A DNA stretch of 28,064 nucleotides from JABMRP01 sp964444795 (GTDB lineage Bacteria > Planctomycetota > Planctomycetia > Pirellulales > Thermoguttaceae): NCBI GenBank assembly GCA_964444795.1, contig CAYUIQ010000103.1:1-28064 (forward strand), given 5' to 3'. The position numbers and the translations under genes are program-made. Positions 9,310-18,005 of the stretch are shown here, one piece after another. Numbering within the stretch: the first letter of the stretch is position 1; every line of letters starts with the position of its first letter. The notes beneath the pieces were generated by a model. It was not told the origin of the DNA. It saw nothing but the letters and a program-made list of their open reading frames with translations, and did not search any database.

Positions 9310-10743
9310 ATGGCTATCACACGATGCGGGTTGATGCGCTCAGCGGTGATGGGAGTGATTTTACTTGCGGGTGCGGGCATCTCCGTTGCCGCGGATGAAC
9401 TGGTTAGAAACTCCGACTTTCGTGCCAAAGAGCAAGAGGTGCCGGATGATTGGTCCATCTGGACACCGGACTGCGCGGCTGCGGCTTGTACTGTGCGCAG
9501 TACACCCGAGGGTCTGTTGATCGACGCTCCGGGGCGCGCCCACGCGGTCGGCGGCGTGTGGCAGGATATTCAAGGGATTGAGCCGGGCCGGGCGTACGCC
9601 GTGGAAGTGACCTGTCAGGCCAACAACATTCCGAGCGTCTATCGTTCCGTGTTGGTTCGGCTGAACTGGATGCGGGAGACCAAGATGCTCCACCCGGCGG
9701 GAATGCTCGTTCGTGGGCCGATCTCGAATCCGGCGGACGGCACGCTCACGTTCCGAGACGTGCTGGTGGCCCCCAAAGAAGCGGATCGCATCCGATTGTC
9801 ACTGGAGGTGAAGTGGCCGGGCGGTGGTTCCGTCTGTTTCGAGCGAGTCAGTCTACGGCCGACAGAGCCCGCGGCCGCTCGCAAGGTGAAGATCGGCACG
9901 GTCTACTTGCGGCCCCGAAACAGCACGCCGGAGAAGAACCTCGACTTGTTCTGCGAACAGGTCGACGCGGCGGGGAAGCTGACGTTGGACATAGTGTGCC
10001 TGCCGGAAGCGATCACGACGGTGGGGACGTCGAAAACCGGGGTGCAATGCGCCGAGTTGACTCCCGGTCCGTCCACGAAACGGCTCGGCGAGGCCGCCAA
10101 GCGAAACCGGTTGTGGGTGGTGGCCGGGCTGTATGAGCGCGACGGGGAAAGCATCTACAACACGGCCGTGCTGCTGGATCGAGAGGGCCGCCTGGCGGGC
10201 AAGTACCGCAAGGTCCACCTACCGCGAGAAGAGTGGAAAAAAGGGATCACTCCGGGGCATGAGTATCCGGTCTTCAAAACCGATTTCGGAACCATCGCGA
10301 TCCAGATATGTTACGACTGGTTCTTTGCGGAGCCCGAACAGTTTTTTGCATTTCAGGGTGCGGAGGTCCTTTTTGCACCGACGTGGGGCAACACGTTACC
10401 CGACGAAGAAGGCAGAGCCCAGGGCGAAACCGTGTTTCGCGTCCGCGCCCGGGACAACGGATTGTATCTCGTACCGTCGGTTTACAGCGGCAACAGCTTG
10501 ATCATCGACCCGATGGGAAGAATCCTCGCCAACAGCCAAGGCGCCAACGGCGTGTTCTGGTGCGAGGTGGACCTGAACCGACGCGAGCGTCTGCCGTGGG
10601 TTGGCCACTGGCGCTCGATCGGCCCTCGCGACCGAATGCCGAGCACGTACGGACCGCTCATGAAGGACCCGCCAAGTCCGATGGACGGCCGGCCGACCGG
10701 TCAGCTTCCGGTCATGTTGCGCCCGCGGAAGACAAAGAAGTGA
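9310..10743 (+). CDS. Exported carbon-nitrogen hydrolase (nitrilase superfamily) with N-terminal beta-sandwich-like region
   Basis: This 477-residue protein has a signal peptide (about 1-28), then a region of about 160 residues (30-188) that begins ELVRNSDF and resembles a galactose-binding-like carbohydrate module. The nitrilase domain starts near residue 192 (KVKIGTVYL). The complete Glu-Lys-Cys triad is visible: Glu233 in LPEA, Lys301 in YRKVHLP and Cys334 in QICYDW. Members hydrolyse non-peptide C-N bonds of amides, nitriles or carbamoyl compounds. Most nitrilase-family enzymes are cytoplasmic, so an exported form with a putative binding module is unusual. Ribosome site AAGGAG (9297-9302) lies 7 bases before the ATG. 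It follows the metallopeptidase gene by 35 bases; the pair could release nitrogen from protein- or amide-bearing polymers, which is inference. Confidence 0.92.
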   Translation: MAITRCGLMRSAVMGVILLAGAGISVAADELVRNSDFRAKEQEVPDDWSIWTPDCAAAACTVRSTPEGLLIDAPGRAHAVGGVWQDIQGIEPGRAYAVEVTCQANNIPSVYRSVLVRLNWMRETKMLHPAGMLVRGPISNPADGTLTFRDVLVAPKEADRIRLSLEVKWPGGGSVCFERVSLRPTEPAAARKVKIGTVYLRPRNSTPEKNLDLFCEQVDAAGKLTLDIVCLPEAITTVGTSKTGVQCAELTPGPSTKRLGEAAKRNRLWVVAGLYERDGESIYNTAVLLDREGRLAGKYRKVHLPREEWKKGITPGHEYPVFKTDFGTIAIQICYDWFFAEPEQFFAFQGAEVLFAPTWGNTLPDEEGRAQGETVFRVRARDNGLYLVPSVYSGNSLIIDPMGRILANSQGANGVFWCEVDLNRRERLPWVGHWRSIGPRDRMPSTYGPLMKDPPSPMDGRPTGQLPVMLRPRKTKK

Positions 10744-10832
10744 ACCACGGTGGTTACTGTTTCCGATCGATGCGACCAAGTGGCGGACGATCACTGTTTC
10801 GTGGCGCGATCTTGCCCGGTGAACAAGTGACG

Positions 10833-12134
10833 CTACCGAGGCTGTCGCCTGAGAAACTGTGACAGCACCAAGGCGGCGTTCTGGCCGCCAAAGCCGAGAT
10901 TACCGGTCACCACGTGTCGACAGTCTTTCTCGCGCGCCATGTTGGGTACGTAGTCCAAGTCGCATTGGGGATCCGGCGTCCGGTAGTTGATCGTCGGCGG
11001 GATGACGCCCCGGCGCAGGGCCAACAGGCAGGCCATCATGTCGATCGCCCCGGATGCCGTCGTGGCATGGCCGATCATGCTCTTGATGCTGGAGATGGCA
11101 AGCGAATCCGCGGCACGACCGAAGACGCGGCGCAAGGCCAGGGTTTCGAGCCGGTCGTTGGCCCGCGTGGCGCTGCCGTGGGCGTTGAAATAGTCGACGT
11201 CGTCGACGTTGAGCCGGGCGTCGCGCAACGCCTGCTGAATGCACCGCGAGTAGCCGCGTGCCTGCGGCTGGGGATCGGTCACGCGAAAAGCGTCGTGCGT
11301 ACAACCGTAGCCGGCCACCTCCGCCCAGATGTCGGCCTTCCGCCGGCAAGCGTGCTCGGCCGATTCCAGGACGAAGACCGCACCGCCTTCTCCCACCACG
11401 AATCCATCCCGGTCGCGATCGAACGGTCGCATCGCCCCCTCCATTCGGTCGTTCTGAAGGCTGAGAACTCCCAGGCGGTGGAGACCGCTGACGCCCATCG
11501 GATGAATCATGCTGTGGGCGCCCCCGGCGAGCATCACGTCGGCCTCGCCCCGCCGGATCACCTCCACGGCGTTACCGATCGCCTGCGTGCTGGAGGTGCA
11601 GCCGGTGATGCAGTTGGCCGTCGGACCTTCGGCACCCAGAAAGGCGGCCACGTGACGGCAGGCCATGTCGGGCGTCTCCGCGTCGTCGGGGATCCGCCCG
11701 CCGACCGGCGCTTCCCCGATTCCCGGCTCCTCGCCCCCTTCGATCCGCGCGATCGAACCGGCGACAACGCGGCCTAACTCGTGAAGTTCGGGAAAGATCT
11801 CGCCGCACCCGAAATACACGCCGAATCGTAGCGGCTCGACCCGTGCATCAGCCAGATCGGCGCAACGGGCCGCTTCCAGCGAAGCGCCGATGGCAAACGC
11901 CGTCTGTCGGGGTACGTGTTGCCAGGACTCAGAGTGTTCACCCTGACACACCAGATCCCACTCCCGCGCCTCCGCGGCCATGCGAATGGGGAAGGCGCCG
12001 GCGTCGAACAGGGTGATCGGCCCGATTCCCGAACGGCCCTGCTGAAGACCGTCCCACGTCGTCCGGGCCGTCGGGCCCAGCGGTGAGACGCACCCCGCGC
12101 CGGTGATCACTACTCGTCGAGCCGATTCGATCAT
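10833..12134 (-). CDS. Beta-ketoacyl-ACP synthase II-like protein (FabF/KAS family)
   Basis: With the ATG at 12134 the product has 433 residues and begins MIESARRVVITGAG, matching the usual FabF start. A GTG at 12185 would add 17 residues, but neither start has a clear Shine-Dalgarno. The thiolase-fold active site is complete: Cys179 in GCTSS, His319 in NAHGSAT, Lys351 in SIKSMIGH and His356. All four are shifted by 16 residues from E. coli FabF (Cys163, His303, Lys335, His340). The enzyme should condense malonyl-ACP with acyl-ACP in the cytoplasm. No acyl carrier protein, reductase or dehydratase gene is adjacent, so the pathway is unclear; fatty acid or specialised lipid synthesis is possible. 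The gene is convergent with the upstream hydrolase gene and divergent from the giant propeller gene. Confidence 0.93.
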   Translation of the reverse strand: MIESARRVVITGAGCVSPLGPTARTTWDGLQQGRSGIGPITLFDAGAFPIRMAAEAREWDLVCQGEHSESWQHVPRQTAFAIGASLEAARCADLADARVEPLRFGVYFGCGEIFPELHELGRVVAGSIARIEGGEEPGIGEAPVGGRIPDDAETPDMACRHVAAFLGAEGPTANCITGCTSSTQAIGNAVEVIRRGEADVMLAGGAHSMIHPMGVSGLHRLGVLSLQNDRMEGAMRPFDRDRDGFVVGEGGAVFVLESAEHACRRKADIWAEVAGYGCTHDAFRVTDPQPQARGYSRCIQQALRDARLNVDDVDYFNAHGSATRANDRLETLALRRVFGRAADSLAISSIKSMIGHATTASGAIDMMACLLALRRGVIPPTINYRTPDPQCDLDYVPNMAREKDCRHVVTGNLGFGGQNAALVLSQFLRRQPR

Positions 12135-12211
12135 CGTGGTGTCGCGATTGGGTGCTCTTCCGGCAAATAGGCTCCTGCGCCGCACTTTCCGATCGGGCGA
12201 TTACGTCCTTC

Positions 12212-12241
12212 ATCTTACCCTGAGTACCCCCTCGCTTTCAA
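12212..12241 (-). promoter_or_regulatory. Sigma70-like promoter for the FabF-like gene
   Basis: On the minus strand TTGAAA (12241-12236) is followed by an 18-base spacer and TAAGAT (12217-12212). The predicted transcript starts near 12205, leaving a leader of about 70 bases to the ATG at 12134, or about 20 bases to the alternative GTG at 12185. Confidence 0.5.
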
Positions 12242-12267
12242 TGGTGCGATGGGCGAGAAAGACAAGG

Positions 12268-12286
12268 CTTGTTACGTACTTGTTAC
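12268..12286. repeat. Tandem CTTGTTAC direct repeat, possible regulator site
   Basis: CTTGTTAC occurs at 12268-12275 and again at 12279-12286, an exact 8-base repeat with an 11-base period (about one helical turn). It lies upstream of both divergent promoters, roughly 60-80 bases before the predicted FabF-like transcript start and 35-53 bases before the TACAAT box of the giant gene. This placement suits an activator or shared operator, but no regulator gene is nearby. Confidence 0.35.
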
Positions 12287-12320
12287 CCTCGATAGGGGTG
12301 ATGCGCCGGCCGATGTCGGC

Positions 12321-12326
12321 TACAAT
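12321..12326 (+). promoter_or_regulatory. Candidate -10 box for the giant propeller gene
   Basis: TACAAT lies 41 bases before the ATG at 12368. I see no matching -35 box at 16-18 bases upstream, so the promoter may depend on an activator, possibly at the nearby CTTGTTAC repeat. The same TACAAT hexamer stands before the gene at 22227. Confidence 0.35.
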
Positions 12327-12367
12327 GCAGCCAGAGCGTGCCAGGTACTGTTTACGGGAGCGCGAAC

Positions 12368-15300
12368 ATGACACGGCGAACCGTTTGGTCGATGATTGGA
12401 ATTCTGGTCCTGGCAGGCCGTTTGTCGGCGGCCGAAGAAGACGGGCTTTCGTTTGAGGAGGCCCAAGGGCTTGAGAAATCGGGAAAGCTCGACGAGGCGT
12501 TCTTGGCCTATCTGAAGATCCCCGGGGCCCAGCACATGGCCGCGCGGATGGCCCGGATCAAGGCGGAAGGCTACCTGAAACTCGTGCGCGCCCACGCCGA
12601 AGAGCTTCCGCCGATGGCGGCCAGGCTGCTCGAAGGCGACCTGCTGCTGGCCCGGGGGAAGAAAGACGAGGCTTTGGCATGTTATCGGGCGGTTGCATCC
12701 GCCTTCCGTAGCGACACGATGGATGATCGGGACGCCCGAATTGTAAGCCGCGAAGAATACTTCGTGGAACCGCCGGCCGCGACCCCGGATCGACCGTCTC
12801 CCAACCGGCCGGTCGCGCCGTTTTCCGTCGGGCCGGGCAGCCACCGCGACAACTGGCTGGTGCGCCGATTCATCGCCGCCGATGCCATGGACGACGCGGC
12901 TGCCGAACTGGCCCGGATCTGGGAAATCCATCGCCGCAACACGCGCCCGTTCCTGGTCGATGTGGCCATCCGCTACGAAGACGAGAAGCCAGTGTACGAG
13001 CGACGGCTGGCCCGCCGTGCGGGGTTCGACGGCCGCGGATTGCAGTTCGCTCTGGACTACGCGTTCTTCCTTAAACGAAACGGAAAGCTGGAGTCGGTCC
13101 TGGCCGTTCTTCGCGAGCCGCTGGGCGCGACGGACATGGATCGAAACCCCAATAGCACGGTCTATGAGCCCGTGGGCCAAGGCGACGAAGACCGCTATCC
13201 GCTGCGCAACGACATGGGATCGAGAGGTTTCATTCGTTACTCTTGGCACTCGGCCGGTGTCTCGCGCAAGGAATACGTCCGGCTGACCTACGGTGTGTTC
13301 AAGGAAGCCGGCAAGGAAGACGCGTTGGTCGAGATGCTGCAAAAGGAGATCGCCGACGGCGAGAACCGCTTGCGTCGTGTGCTGGCGCGGATCCGCTTCC
13401 ACCAGGGCCGGGCCGACGATGCGCTGGCTCTGGAACTGGCGTACATCGAACAGGCCGGGCTGGACAAGATTTCGACCGCGTGCCGGCGCGGCCAAACATA
13501 CGAAAGCGCCGGCAAGCCGGCCGAAGCGGCCCAAGCCTACGAGCAAGTGCTCGCGCTGCCGTTCACCCCGCCAAAACTGCCCGACGCCGATGAAGAGGCT
13601 GTGCAGTCGAGCATGATGCGACAGTCGGCGATGGTCGCGCCTGGTCCGCACATGCCCGCCGGTCGAGCCTATTTCCAGGCCGACATCCTCCGCCGTCTCG
13701 GGCGACTTTACGGGGCGCTGGGCAAGCCGGACAAAGCGTTCGAGGTGAGCTTGCGCGAGTTTGAGGTCAACCCGGCCTTGCTGCAACATCTCAAATCGCT
13801 CGAACAGGCCCAAGCCCGGGCCGAAGCACTCGGGCGGCAAGAACAGTTCGACAAGTGGCTGCGCGATCAAGTCGATACGGCCGATCCGACGGCCAGGGCA
13901 CATGTCTGCTGGCTGCTTGAGGACCACGCCGGTTGTGGCCGTGCCTTGGGCGAAGCCTGGAAAGCGGCCAAGGGTTCCTACACCTACTCCTACGAACCGT
14001 GGCGCGATCGTTTCCGCCAAGTGGGCAAGGAGCAACTCCGCGCGTTTCTTACCGAATTGCTCGAAGCCGATCCGGAGAACGCCCGCGCCAGGCTCGACCT
14101 CTTGGATCTGGAAGACGACTTCGAGGGTCCCGAGGCGATCGCCGCGCTGGAGTCGCTGTTGGAGACCGACGCCAGCTTCGCCTTTGCCCGCTTCAAGGCC
14201 GCGCGCAACCGCACCCGCTTTCGCAACTACTTCGATCTGGCTTATCGCCTGATGCGGCTCTACGAGAAGCACGACCAGAGCGAAAAGCTCGTCGCCCTGG
14301 GCCTGCGGGTGTTCGAGGGCGAGAAACCGTTCACGCGGTCCGAAAAACTGGTTCCACTCCCCACACCCCGGGCAAACTGGCACGGCCGGTCGGAGTTGGC
14401 GGACGTGCTCGACTGCCTGTACGTCATGCTCGCCCATGCCACCAAGCCCGACGACATGAAGCGGATCGGCTCGCTCGTCGACGCGTCGGATTGCATTCCG
14501 CTAAAGAACCAATGGGCTCGGCTGCTGCCGGAGCGGCGTGATCGGAGAATCGATCCCTCGGAGATACATCGCCGCAAAGTCGGTCGCGTGGTGCTCGAAA
14601 CGCCGGGCGTGCCGGAGGACGTGCGACTGCTGAGCCATCGCGACGACGTGCGTTCGATCTCGCCCGACGGCCGCTGGGTCGGCTCGTCGTGGGGACTGGT
14701 ACGATACGGGACGCTTGAAAACAACGGGCTGGAGATCCTGCAGATTCCGGTCGGCGTTCGCGTCACCACCTTTTGCGAAACACCGCGGGGGCTATTCGTG
14801 GGCACGCGCGGGGGACTCTACCGGCTCGACGAACCCGACGGCAAGCAGCCCTCGCTGGTGCGGATCGATCTGGAATCGGTGAGGCGCACGGCGGGAACCG
14901 ATCGCGAGCGGGCCGTCCACACGCAACAACTGCTCTGGTGGGAAGACGCCCTTTGGGTTCGCGACGGCGACGGGCTGTTCCGTTACGAGCCCGAGCAACA
15001 GGCCGCCCGGTATTACGGACGTGTGCCTGGCCGGCTGTTTGCCGCGCACGGCACGCTCTGGACCGGCAGGCAAGTGCTCGATCGGGCCACCGACGAGTTT
15101 CGCTTGATCCAGGCCGAAGGCAAGTACTGGAGCCTCATCGGATCGACGGAAAAGGAGATCTGGGCCGACGTGTATGTGGACGATCAGCTGCGTCATCGGC
15201 CGGCCCTGGTCGACCCGAAGACGCTCGATGTACATGTCTTGCCGCTGGAAAACGCGAAGCCGGGCGAGAAGCTCATGGTCAATGGCGAGTTCAAAATCCT

Positions 15301-17929
15301 TTCCGAGGACGACGGGCACGTCTGGCTGATGGGCGCCCAGTCCCTGCTGACCGTCTACGACCGGGCGACCGGCAAGCTTCGCAAAGTGACCCCAACTCAT
15401 GAAGGCGCGACCAATCCGGATGTCCCGAACCTTGACCCCGTCGTGGGTCGTGCCTACAGCGACGGCAGCTATTTCTACTCCGGTTCGGGCACCCGAAAGG
15501 ACATCCCCGGACTGAATCTCGACGGCGATCGCGGCCCGTACTTCTGTTGGCGGGAACTCGACGGCGACCGCCTGCTCCTGGGCTCCGGTATCGTCCGCCA
15601 GTGGCGCGAAGACAATCTGGGACACGACGACAACACGGGCATGAGCCACCATATCCAGGACCTCGAAGGCGGTCTGTTCGAGATCGATACCAACACGTTT
15701 GCATGGAACAAACTCGGCAGCCGGGCCAACGAACTCACCGACTTCTACGTCAAGAAGATCTGCTTCGACGACCGGGACCGCCGGGCCTACGTATGCACCA
15801 ACGGCGGCGTGACGATCCTCTCGCTACCCGACTGCAAACCGGCCGGACGGATCACCGTCTCCGACGGTCTGCCATCGAACAAAGTCGAGGATCTCGTCCG
15901 CATCGGCCAGAAGCTCTACTTCGCTTGCGAATTGGGCGACGAAGACGGCGGCCTGGCCGTGCAAGACCTCGACACGAAGCTGCTTCAACGGCTTTCCATG
16001 GCCGACGGGCTCAAGAGCAACAAGATCAAAGCCCTCCGCGCCGAAGGCACGAAGCTGCACATTCTTTACGGAACGCTCTACGGCGTTCGGGCCCACAACA
16101 CGCTGACCGACGACAGTGAGCAGGCCGAAGGCGGTGACAGCCGGGTGCGAACATTTAGAAGTTCGATCCTCGACACGGTCACGGGCAAGCTTGCCGAGGG
16201 CGATGAAGTGCTGCCGGCGTCCCAAGCTCCCGACGCGAGTAACCGGCTACCCTATCTTGGCGGTGCCGTGCTATGCGACGTGACGCACGGCAAGAAGCGA
16301 TTCATCGGCGGTACACACGGACTGGTTATCATCAATGCCGGCACCAGCGTGGCCGCCGGCCTGCCATTCTCCGCCGAAGCGGTCAAGCCGCTGCTGTCGC
16401 TGGGCCAGATTCAACTGGCCGAAGCGGCGAAGATACAAGTTCCCCGGGCGATCCCGCTGGCCGACCTGAAGCGACTGCTCGATCACGACAATCCGTTCGT
16501 TAAAGCGAATGCCCTGGCCGCCGCGATGCGACCCGTGGTGACCGACGGAAACGCCGAGTACACGCCGCTGATTGGCCGGTGCGTTTCCGACCCGTGCGAG
16601 CGTGTGCGTTCGACGGCGGTGTGGCTGCTCGGAAAGGCAAAGGACGATGCGGCGATCCGGCCGCTTCAGACCGCGCTGAAAGACCGGGATAGCCACATCC
16701 GCGCCGTGGCAGCGATGGGGCTTGCCCGACATGGCGAACTCCCGCCGTTGGCGCATTTCGGGGAGATGCTCAAGTACGAAGATCACTACAGCAACTATCC
16801 GTACGGGGCGACGTCGTCGATCGGCGTCGAGGTGAGTCACGAGCGGGTTTTTGCCGCCTTGGCCCCGCATGCCGACCGCCGGGTTTTCGAGCTGCTACTG
16901 AAATACCCCATCAATGCCGACGACTACGAGCCGCGACAAAAGGTCTTCGTCGCCCTTGGCGCCTCGCTGCGCGAGCACCCCGAGGTGGCCGACTTGCTGC
17001 TCGTGACCTATACGCGCCCCAACGATCCCGGCACGGGTGTGGCCCGGTTCGCACAAGAAGTGTTCAAGCACGCCGGCGAGGCCATGCTGCCGATTCTGCA
17101 CAAGGCCCTGCAAAGTCCCGATCGGGTGATCCGAAGCAATGCCGCGCGGGCGTGCGGATCGATCGGCGATGAGTCTTCGATCAAGCCGCTGATCGCGGCA
17201 CTCGATCTGGAGAGCGGGTTCTCGCGGGCGTCGATCGTCTGGGCGCTTGGCGAGTTGAAGGCCCCCGACGCCCTGCCCCATCTGGCCACGCTCTACGTCG
17301 ACGCACGCAACGACGAGAAGCGACAGCGAGGATCCGGATTTCGCATGGCGCAAGCCGCGGCACAGGTTCAAAGCCAGTTCGAGAACATCCGAAACCTCGA
17401 ATCGATCGGCACCGATTGGGATGAACTCAAGCAGACGACCGTCGCGGAACCGATCGACCCGCGCCGCCACGAACGACTACTCAGTCCGCGAATGATTCTC
17501 GACGCCGTCGCCAAGATCGGGCCGGCCGCGTCGCAGACGTTCTATCGCCGGCTGGCAGCCGAGGCCGATACGGAAGCCCGGCGGGAAGCGGCCGTTCGTT
17601 TGGCCGAAGGAAGCGACGACGGTCGGGCCAGGAACCTCCCCATCTTGAGGAACCTGCTGGGCGATTCGGACACGTCGGTACGAGCGGCGTCCGCCGTCAG
17701 CCTGCTTTTGCTGGGCGAAAAGGACGTGCAAAAACAGATCGTTGCCTGGCTGAAGTCCGCAGACCGTGGGGAGCAGCATACGACGCTCGACCAACTCGGG
17801 CGCGTTGAAGATGGTCGATCACTAATCTTTGCCCGCGAGGCACTGCAGGAGCTTGCCGGACGGGTGCGCGTGAGTTGGTACGACGACGAGCGTTTGCAGC
17901 GGCTGCTGGAGCGGATACCGGGTGGGTAG
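12368..17929 (+). CDS. Giant secreted protein with TPR-like, beta-propeller and HEAT-repeat regions
   Basis: The product has 1853 residues. The ATG at 12368 is preferred over an upstream GTG (12338) because GGGAG (12356-12360) lies 7 bases before it and the product then starts directly with a signal peptide (MTRRTVWSM...LSAAEEDG). Residues about 35-110 and 310-470 have TPR-like helical repeats. Residues about 755-1330 look like a beta-propeller; GLPSNKV (near 1167) and GLKSNKI (near 1214) match the two-component-regulator-propeller type. Residues about 1365-1455 and 1570-1810 are HEAT-like repeats (LKDRDSHIRAVAAMGLA, SPDRVIRSNAARACGSIGD). No catalytic motif is visible. The architecture suggests a periplasmic or surface scaffold or sensor. 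A family-specific function is not recognised. The gene stands alone on its strand, divergent from the FabF-like gene. Confidence 0.92.
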   Translation: MTRRTVWSMIGILVLAGRLSAAEEDGLSFEEAQGLEKSGKLDEAFLAYLKIPGAQHMAARMARIKAEGYLKLVRAHAEELPPMAARLLEGDLLLARGKKDEALACYRAVASAFRSDTMDDRDARIVSREEYFVEPPAATPDRPSPNRPVAPFSVGPGSHRDNWLVRRFIAADAMDDAAAELARIWEIHRRNTRPFLVDVAIRYEDEKPVYERRLARRAGFDGRGLQFALDYAFFLKRNGKLESVLAVLREPLGATDMDRNPNSTVYEPVGQGDEDRYPLRNDMGSRGFIRYSWHSAGVSRKEYVRLTYGVFKEAGKEDALVEMLQKEIADGENRLRRVLARIRFHQGRADDALALELAYIEQAGLDKISTACRRGQTYESAGKPAEAAQAYEQVLALPFTPPKLPDADEEAVQSSMMRQSAMVAPGPHMPAGRAYFQADILRRLGRLYGALGKPDKAFEVSLREFEVNPALLQHLKSLEQAQARAEALGRQEQFDKWLRDQVDTADPTARAHVCWLLEDHAGCGRALGEAWKAAKGSYTYSYEPWRDRFRQVGKEQLRAFLTELLEADPENARARLDLLDLEDDFEGPEAIAALESLLETDASFAFARFKAARNRTRFRNYFDLAYRLMRLYEKHDQSEKLVALGLRVFEGEKPFTRSEKLVPLPTPRANWHGRSELADVLDCLYVMLAHATKPDDMKRIGSLVDASDCIPLKNQWARLLPERRDRRIDPSEIHRRKVGRVVLETPGVPEDVRLLSHRDDVRSISPDGRWVGSSWGLVRYGTLENNGLEILQIPVGVRVTTFCETPRGLFVGTRGGLYRLDEPDGKQPSLVRIDLESVRRTAGTDRERAVHTQQLLWWEDALWVRDGDGLFRYEPEQQAARYYGRVPGRLFAAHGTLWTGRQVLDRATDEFRLIQAEGKYWSLIGSTEKEIWADVYVDDQLRHRPALVDPKTLDVHVLPLENAKPGEKLMVNGEFKILSEDDGHVWLMGAQSLLTVYDRATGKLRKVTPTHEGATNPDVPNLDPVVGRAYSDGSYFYSGSGTRKDIPGLNLDGDRGPYFCWRELDGDRLLLGSGIVRQWREDNLGHDDNTGMSHHIQDLEGGLFEIDTNTFAWNKLGSRANELTDFYVKKICFDDRDRRAYVCTNGGVTILSLPDCKPAGRITVSDGLPSNKVEDLVRIGQKLYFACELGDEDGGLAVQDLDTKLLQRLSMADGLKSNKIKALRAEGTKLHILYGTLYGVRAHNTLTDDSEQAEGGDSRVRTFRSSILDTVTGKLAEGDEVLPASQAPDASNRLPYLGGAVLCDVTHGKKRFIGGTHGLVIINAGTSVAAGLPFSAEAVKPLLSLGQIQLAEAAKIQVPRAIPLADLKRLLDHDNPFVKANALAAAMRPVVTDGNAEYTPLIGRCVSDPCERVRSTAVWLLGKAKDDAAIRPLQTALKDRDSHIRAVAAMGLARHGELPPLAHFGEMLKYEDHYSNYPYGATSSIGVEVSHERVFAALAPHADRRVFELLLKYPINADDYEPRQKVFVALGASLREHPEVADLLLVTYTRPNDPGTGVARFAQEVFKHAGEAMLPILHKALQSPDRVIRSNAARACGSIGDESSIKPLIAALDLESGFSRASIVWALGELKAPDALPHLATLYVDARNDEKRQRGSGFRMAQAAAQVQSQFENIRNLESIGTDWDELKQTTVAEPIDPRRHERLLSPRMILDAVAKIGPAASQTFYRRLAAEADTEARREAAVRLAEGSDDGRARNLPILRNLLGDSDTSVRAASAVSLLLLGEKDVQKQIVAWLKSADRGEQHTTLDQLGRVEDGRSLIFAREALQELAGRVRVSWYDDERLQRLLERIPGG

Positions 17930-18005
17930 GTCTTGATATCCAGCCGCGGTGAACCGGTCCGGTGGAATCGCCCGCAGCGGTCCATGCCGGACTTCATGCG
18001 GATGA

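Noticed and set aside
10743..10755. Palindrome AACCACGGTGGTT just after the hydrolase stop, as a terminator
   Set aside because: It has a one-base centre, cannot form a stable hairpin and has no T-tract.
12320..14437. A 705-codon open frame antisense to the giant gene
   Set aside because: It is a compositional shadow of the GC-biased plus-strand gene, with low-complexity Arg/Gly/Leu-rich product, no recognisable family and no ribosome site.
17930..18005. Terminator between the convergent giant gene and the cytochrome gene
   Set aside because: Only short CCGG-type palindromes are present and no T-tract follows.
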